Assembly (NCBI GenBank): GCA_012862575.1 | Contig: BLSF01000021.1 | Location: 434,001 to 498,000, forward strand | Direction of reading: 5' to 3' | Source of the DNA: Parietichytrium sp. I65-24A | Taxonomy: Eukaryota; Sar; Bigyra; Thraustochytrida; Thraustochytriidae | DNA: 64,000 bases | Shown: positions 58,933 to 64,000 of the stretch, piece after piece | Layout: each line of letters opens with the position of its first letter | How positions within the stretch are numbered: the stretch's first letter is position 1 | Translations under genes and position numbers: made by a program | The notes under the pieces: generated by a model | The model's input: only the letters and a program-made list of their open reading frames with translations | What the model was told of the DNA's origin: nothing | Databases searched by the model: none

Positions 58933-61900
58933 ATGTCGCTACCTGCTGGACCTTTCGAGGAGGAAGAAAAAGAAAAGGAAAAGGAGAGAGGACACAACTG
59001 GCAGTCAAGCTACCCTCGACGCGCTGAGGCAGCTCTGAGCAACGAATTGGAAGCCAGGTTTAAAGAAAGGTATGCGACGCTCAAGTCCATCTATGAATCG
59101 AGGCTGCTGCAGGTCACCAAAGTTCTCCGCGATGTGGACGTGACCATTGAAAATGATCCGGTGCTGAACACAATGCGCATTGATGAAACTACCGCGGCCT
59201 TTGTCCCGGCACGGACACAGGAAATTGCAATGGAGGCCCTTGCCGACGAACGAGAGTTGAGGATCAGCGAGCTCGCAGAATCTGTGAGTGAAAAGTCTGG
59301 AGAGATTGTCGCTCTAAGGAAAGCTCTTCGAGACGCTCAGTCCAGCATTGACACCTTGAATGCGGATGTTTTGGATCTTCGACGTGAGAACAAAACCCTC
59401 GAGCGCAACCTCGAGGAATCCTCCGAATCTAAACAGAACCGGATAACTGAGCTCAGTCTAAAGCTGGACGAACTGGACCAGGAACGAACGGAGGAGCACC
59501 GACGATTTCAACATGCACTAAAACGTTTGAGCAAATCCGTGCTCCGTTTAAACAAGATTGGCGAGACCTTGACAGAGGACGTCGAGTCTTCAGGGGATGA
59601 AGATGAGGCGACTTTGTACCAGAACAGCTCTTTCGCGAACGAATTCGCAAATTTAAACTCGAACGCACTCTTACAAATTTCTCGCTTGGAAAAAGGCTTG
59701 AAAAGAGCTGCTGTCGAGCAGAGAAACTCCGCGAACAAGGACGAAGTCATCGCAGGGCTAAAGTTAAAACTTACAGAGTTCCAGAACAACTGCGCAGATG
59801 CAGTGCGCACATCAAAATCTGCCCAGGAGGAGCTTGCACGGGTTCGTGCTGCGCTTGCAGCGTCCGAGGAGGACCGCCTTGAGCTTCGTGAGCAGTACAT
59901 GGCACTTGGGCAAAAGCTTGAGCGCATAGTCTCTACTCAGGATGAGCAATCTCGTAGCGACATGAACATTATGAGGTCGAGGGTGGATGAAGCAGAGACC
60001 CGTTACAGGCAATACCTTCACATGAGCGAGAGGCAACAGAATGAGTTGAACAACGCCAAAATGAAGGCCGAAAGACAGGACAGCAAGATTGAGGAGCTGC
60101 AGGACAAAATCGCGCATGCAAACCGACTCTTGATCGACAAGGAGGAGTCGATAGAGCTTCGACACAGCAAGGAGTTGGAGGCCGAACAATTGAAGTTTAA
60201 ACATCTCCAAGAGAAGTACGAAGAGTTGCGGAGCGAGAGCGCCTCTAAATTGCAGATTGCTCAATCAGAAGCCAGACTCGCGATGGATATGATTCAAGCA
60301 GAGAGAGAAAAATGGGAGCGAGAGAAGGATCATCAGCTTAAGGATTATCAGCTCAAGTTTGAGAATCAATTCCAAAAGCTCCTGGACGCCAAGGAGAAAG
60401 AGCTAAAGAACGCACTCAAAGCTCGAGACGCAGAACTCGTTCGCAAGACTCACGATTCGGAAAAACTAGAGGATACAGTGGAGAAACGGCTGCACGTATT
60501 GCTACGCGAGCACATCCCTCTGGCGCAGCACAGGGAAATACTTGACAGTCAGACGAGTCAATTTAAGGACCATGGAAATAGGGTTTCAGAGGAATGGCGA
60601 AAACAAGCGCTGCAAGAACAGAGGGAGGCTGTGATGCTTGCGGAGGAAAAGACTAGGGCCCAGTTTGAAGCTCAGGTCGAGCTACTGCAAAGCGAGAAAG
60701 GGCTTCTCCAGCAGCAGCTGGAACAGTCTCAGAAATATCGTGAGGAGCTTTCAAGAGCGAATGAAGAAGACCACCGAAACCAAGTGCGTATGCGCAAGCA
60801 ACTGGACGAATCTCGCGCGAGGGAAGGCGTCCTGAAGAGTCGTTTAGATCAGTCGCTGAAGCACCTGACGCGCCTAAAGGGAATGGTGGAGCAAGAGCGA
60901 ACGAAAAGAGTTCAGCTCGAAGCTTCTGGCGAAGCAGCCAAGGCGTCTGCGCTTTCCTATCTTCAAAGTCAGTTGAGTTCCTTGAGCGATGATAAGCAGC
61001 AGCTCGAGGCTGCTCTGAACGACAAGGAAAAGGAGGTGATGAACTCCCAGATGGAGTCCAAGCAAAAGTTGCTCGAGTTAACTCAGAGCCTTGGGGAGGC
61101 TCATCGTGAATGTGAGAGGTTGAAAGCTGAATGCGAAAAGAAAGAAGCCTTGGTTACAGCAGAGTGGACAACGAAAACAGAGAAAGACGTCGCAGCCCGG
61201 GAAGCGACCATGCGTCACGATCTAGAGCTTGAAAGGGTAAAAGCAGCTGCGAAAGAAAACGCCTTGCTATTGCAGATTGAGACTCTTCAGGAAAAATACA
61301 AAGTCGAGCAAGATGCGATGGCATCCTTGAGGCTTACAGAGGCCGCAAATTCCGAATCTCTAGGTCAATTGCATGAAGAATTAGCCGGCCTTCGATTGAA
61401 ACTCGAAACCTGCTCGGAGGATTTGAACAAATCTCGAAAGGAGGTGTCGGAGAAAGATCGAAAGTGCAAAGCACTCTCCGCAAGTCTGCGCAGGGGAAAA
61501 GATCGTCAGATTCACCTATACAGAGTCGCTCAAAGTATCAAATCATCGTTCAAGCGCTTACAAGATGATTTTCGGAAAGAAACACTTGCTATGGAGCGAT
61601 CAATGTATTCTATTTGTCAAGAAACCCAGGCGCAGTTGCGACTCTTGAAGAGCAAGAGTATGGAGAAGGAGTCGAGTCTAATACAAGCCCACGAGAATGC
61701 CACAACTAATATGAAAAGGCATATTGAAAACCTTGAGACGACCATAAGGTCGCTGCGTGGTGATAGCGAATCTCAGGCTGCAGAGGAGCTTCGAGTACGA
61801 GGCGAGCTTGACGCCACCTCGCAGGCTGTTGCTGAGGCAAGTAGCGCACTTGAGCGTACTCGACAAAATTTGCAGCACGTGAGCGCCCAATTAGAGCTCT

Positions 61901-62937
61901 CCGGCCATGAGATTGATGATTTGAAGCGTGCGGAGAAGGAACTGTCTTCAGCTCTGGCGGCGAGCGATGAGAAATGCACAATATTTTCCAAGAAAGTTGA
62001 AGAAAGTGAGTCAAGGTTCTTCGCCTGCTTGAACACTATAAAGGGAGCAATGCAACTCCCGCAGGCTGTTTTGGATGATCTGGTGGATTCGAAACGTTTT
62101 GCTTCTCACGGACTTCTTGGTTTACATAAATCTATCGAGTTGTGTCTACGCGAGCACGCCAACGCAACCTCTGGCGAAGCCGTGGCTTCGGTGCAAAAGC
62201 AGATTGCAAAAGTGGAGAGCCTGAAGCGCCAGACGGAAGAGGAGCTCAAGCGCCAAAAGAATCGATCTGGAGCTCTCGAGCAAGAGAATGGCAGGCTTGT
62301 TTCGGATGCAAAGAAGTTAGAGAAGGATTACGGCCGTCTCGAACGCGAGCACCAGCAACTGCTTCAACAGTACAACGACTTGGGAAGAGAAAAGGAAGAG
62401 CTGATGGCAAAAGTGGGTAAATTGAACGAAGAATTCACTCTAGCAGAAAGCCTTTTCAAGAGACGCCTCGAATCAACGCAAGCATCTTGGAAAATTAAGC
62501 TGGATCGTGAAAAGAGCCGAACCAAGGTGCTGAGAAAGGAAATGCTGACCAGTGTGGCAGGCAGCTCGTTTGCGGAGCACGGAGACCTTAACAGCTCTGT
62601 GAATCAACTCTCGGTTCGGACCAATGGCTCGGGCTTCGGAAGTCTTCTTCAGCGATCCTTGCCACGCTCGCCATCCCCTCGCCGCTCGCAGCGCTACTTT
62701 GATCGTGACAATGAAGAGTTGAGCTCATTGTTGAAAAGGTCCGAACACTTAGATAGTGCCGTTCAACGTGCGTTGACCAGCAGTGCTTCATCCGTCAAGT
62801 CAACTCAAGACTTGCAGGACCGCAACCAACTGAGCGTTTCACTGACTGCATCTCCGAGCGGGGCGATCACTTCCATGCGAATATCTAGTCCATCCAGCAG
62901 GAGCTCTTTGAAGACGAAGCAAAACTTTCGAGCATAA
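58933..62937 (+). CDS. Long coiled-coil protein, function unknown
   Basis: A 1334-residue single exon. I use ATG 58933 (MSLPAGPFEEE). Residues about 30-100 may be a conserved head (ERYATLKSIYESRLLQVTKVL, then DPVLNTMRIDETTAAFVPAR). From about 105 to 1215 the protein is almost continuous heptad-repeat coiled coil, rich in Glu, Lys, Leu, Gln and Arg, with a possible break around 1030-1070. The last ~120 residues are Ser/Arg-rich and disordered (RSLPRSPSPRRSQRY). This is the build of centrosomal, basal-body, golgin or tether proteins. No specific family is recognised. A poly(A) signal AATAAA lies at 63061. Confidence 0.85.
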   Translation: MSLPAGPFEEEEKEKEKERGHNWQSSYPRRAEAALSNELEARFKERYATLKSIYESRLLQVTKVLRDVDVTIENDPVLNTMRIDETTAAFVPARTQEIAMEALADERELRISELAESVSEKSGEIVALRKALRDAQSSIDTLNADVLDLRRENKTLERNLEESSESKQNRITELSLKLDELDQERTEEHRRFQHALKRLSKSVLRLNKIGETLTEDVESSGDEDEATLYQNSSFANEFANLNSNALLQISRLEKGLKRAAVEQRNSANKDEVIAGLKLKLTEFQNNCADAVRTSKSAQEELARVRAALAASEEDRLELREQYMALGQKLERIVSTQDEQSRSDMNIMRSRVDEAETRYRQYLHMSERQQNELNNAKMKAERQDSKIEELQDKIAHANRLLIDKEESIELRHSKELEAEQLKFKHLQEKYEELRSESASKLQIAQSEARLAMDMIQAEREKWEREKDHQLKDYQLKFENQFQKLLDAKEKELKNALKARDAELVRKTHDSEKLEDTVEKRLHVLLREHIPLAQHREILDSQTSQFKDHGNRVSEEWRKQALQEQREAVMLAEEKTRAQFEAQVELLQSEKGLLQQQLEQSQKYREELSRANEEDHRNQVRMRKQLDESRAREGVLKSRLDQSLKHLTRLKGMVEQERTKRVQLEASGEAAKASALSYLQSQLSSLSDDKQQLEAALNDKEKEVMNSQMESKQKLLELTQSLGEAHRECERLKAECEKKEALVTAEWTTKTEKDVAAREATMRHDLELERVKAAAKENALLLQIETLQEKYKVEQDAMASLRLTEAANSESLGQLHEELAGLRLKLETCSEDLNKSRKEVSEKDRKCKALSASLRRGKDRQIHLYRVAQSIKSSFKRLQDDFRKETLAMERSMYSICQETQAQLRLLKSKSMEKESSLIQAHENATTNMKRHIENLETTIRSLRGDSESQAAEELRVRGELDATSQAVAEASSALERTRQNLQHVSAQLELSGHEIDDLKRAEKELSSALAASDEKCTIFSKKVEESESRFFACLNTIKGAMQLPQAVLDDLVDSKRFASHGLLGLHKSIELCLREHANATSGEAVASVQKQIAKVESLKRQTEEELKRQKNRSGALEQENGRLVSDAKKLEKDYGRLEREHQQLLQQYNDLGREKEELMAKVGKLNEEFTLAESLFKRRLESTQASWKIKLDREKSRTKVLRKEMLTSVAGSSFAEHGDLNSSVNQLSVRTNGSGFGSLLQRSLPRSPSPRRSQRYFDRDNEELSSLLKRSEHLDSAVQRALTSSASSVKSTQDLQDRNQLSVSLTASPSGAITSMRISSPSSRSSLKTKQNFRA

Positions 62938-63620
62938 AGAACGTGGTGAGACTTGCTCCTATTCCTTTTTCGCATGTGGCCTGATGGGCGAGGTTTGATT
63001 CCAGGATCGCGCCGTTCAAGTTAACGTTCTTCGGATATCTACTGTCATTTTTTTGAAATCAATAAACATTTAAACTCGATTGCTAGTACCTGTAAGGCAA
63101 CTGAAGTTGTTCGGACGCAACACATTTTCTTGATCCAACAATTCCAAACCTAATTCTCTTTTTGTTCTGTTTGCAGTTTGAGGGACCTTCTTCTTGTCAC
63201 GGGATGTCATGGGTTGCCTTCACGTGGTTGCCCGCGGCCACGCAGCAAAGAACCGCTAGGTAGCTAGATATACTATAGTCTAGGGGTCCGCATCAATTAT
63301 CAAGCAGGTAGATAGGCCTAGAGAGGGAAAAAAGGGTAAAAGGGGTTTACTTACAGGGGTTTACTTACACTCAGCTCGAGTACTGACAGTGTGAGTACTG
63401 AGATGTACTGACAGTGAGTACCCTTTCTGCGGGTCGGTTCTGTGAAAGCGCACAGACAGATCGGAGACGGTGTTGACGCTGGCAGGAGCAAGGGCCGTGA
63501 GTGCGACAAAGACTGGGCTTGAGGTTGCAGCAGCTCAGCAAATCCAAGCCTGTCGGAGCTCTTAGGGACGATCGATCGGTCCTCTTCTGTCAAGCCCGCC
63601 TTGAACGATCCGAGGTAGCG
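62938..63620. other. Intergenic region with two GTACTGACAGTG elements
   Basis: No gene is seen. AATAAA at 63061-63066 probably serves the coiled-coil gene. GTACTGACAGTGTGAGTAC (63380-63398) and GTACTGACAGTGAGTACC (63405-63422) lie about 200-240 bp before the next ATG. A TTTACTTACA direct repeat lies at 63346-63370. Confidence 0.55.
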
Positions 63621-64000
63621 ATGGATGAACACCTTAGCGGTGGCAAAGTGAAACACAATCTTGAAAGTCAAATCAGAAGGCTTTGTGATGGCCAGCGACA
63701 GCAGGAATACGTTGCATATCGATGCCGGGGGGTGCACCCGTTAAAGGACATCACAAATGCAGCCAAGTCTGCAGCACCAACTGGAAAAAGGCCGGCACAG
63801 TCCATTTCACATCTGTTGAGTGGGCGCAAGTTCGGCCAAGTACAGGTTCAAGCCTGCGACAACCTGGCGTGGTCGCTCTCATGTGGCGCGAAGAAGAATC
63901 GGGAGCATTCTCTGCCCCCGCCCTCCGCGGGGTATTTTAGTAAGCCGAGCGACAGGAAAGGTCTACCACCGCAATCGACGCCTGCGCCATCCGTCGAGGC
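63621..64000 (+). CDS. Start of a gene of unknown function, running off the right edge
   Basis: The frame from ATG 63621 stays open for 126 codons to the window edge with no stop. It encodes a basic N-terminal helix (MDEHLSGGKVKHNLESQIRR) and then a polar, Pro/Ser-rich stretch. No family features are visible in the part seen. The long open frame and the promoter-type elements upstream support a gene. An intron near this start cannot be ruled out. Confidence 0.55.
   Translation, partial: MDEHLSGGKVKHNLESQIRRLCDGQRQQEYVAYRCRGVHPLKDITNAAKSAAPTGKRPAQSISHLLSGRKFGQVQVQACDNLAWSLSCGAKKNREHSLPPPSAGYFSKPSDRKGLPPQSTPAPSVE

Noticed and set aside
1-64000. CRISPR arrays, insertion sequences, prophage or operon structure
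   Set aside because: None seen; the window is eukaryotic, and repeats present are microsatellites or short dispersed palindromes without transposase genes.

Overview
This window comes from the nuclear genome of a unicellular eukaryote that is gene-dense and intron-poor. It carries spliceosomal introns, a lariat debranching enzyme, a SUMO E1 subunit, ESCRT-III, SNARE, GPI-anchor and R2TP components, and a nuclear tRNA-His without an encoded CCA. Most genes are single long exons about 0.1 to 1.5 kb apart on both strands, often as divergent or convergent pairs. Eight introns could be reconstructed. Seven are 64-113 nt and one is 272 nt; all but one lie within the first 60 codons. The gene mix (cGMP-dependent-type kinase, calpain, RGS, DUF389, sphingomyelin-synthase family, single-domain BioA) fits a protist, perhaps a stramenopile such as a thraustochytrid or an alga. 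That assignment is inference, and the sequence alone does not settle it.

Layout from left to right. 0-10 kb: a bZIP factor running off the left edge, a DUF389 membrane protein, a three-exon calpain homologue that looks catalytically dead, the mitochondrial inner-membrane protease IMP1, and a tail-anchor-less Qb-SNARE-like protein. 10-23 kb: two unrecognised proteins (one long and nuclear-looking), a sphingomyelin-synthase-family enzyme, an intact soluble inorganic pyrophosphatase flanked by two decayed pyrophosphatase fragments, DBR1, and BioA. 23-34.5 kb: an EF-hand plus RGS protein with an acylation-type N-terminus, UBA2, a membrane-anchored apple-domain tubulin-tyrosine-ligase-like protein, and a glucose-6-phosphate dehydrogenase fused to hexokinase. 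35-46 kb: tRNA-His, YIF1, a small hypothetical gene, PIG-M, an enoyl-CoA hydratase, a cyclic-nucleotide-dependent kinase and a folate/FAD-type mitochondrial carrier. 46-64 kb: an unrecognised 910-residue protein, a three-exon small protein, CHMP5/VPS60, RPAP3, ornithine cyclodeaminase, AATF/BFR2, a long coiled-coil protein, and the start of a further gene at the right edge.

The genes do not form one pathway. Functional themes do recur: membrane traffic (SNARE, YIF1, CHMP5), second-messenger signalling (EF-hand/RGS, PKG, calpain), mitochondrial function (IMP1, carrier, BioA) and ribosome or polymerase assembly (AATF, RPAP3). The most striking protein is the G6PDH-hexokinase fusion, which would place the two steps committing glucose to NADPH production on one polypeptide. 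The most striking non-coding signals are an exact 12-bp palindrome, GTACTCGAGTAC, found in four intergenic regions, and a related hyphenated element built around GTACT-ACAGT-AGTAC.
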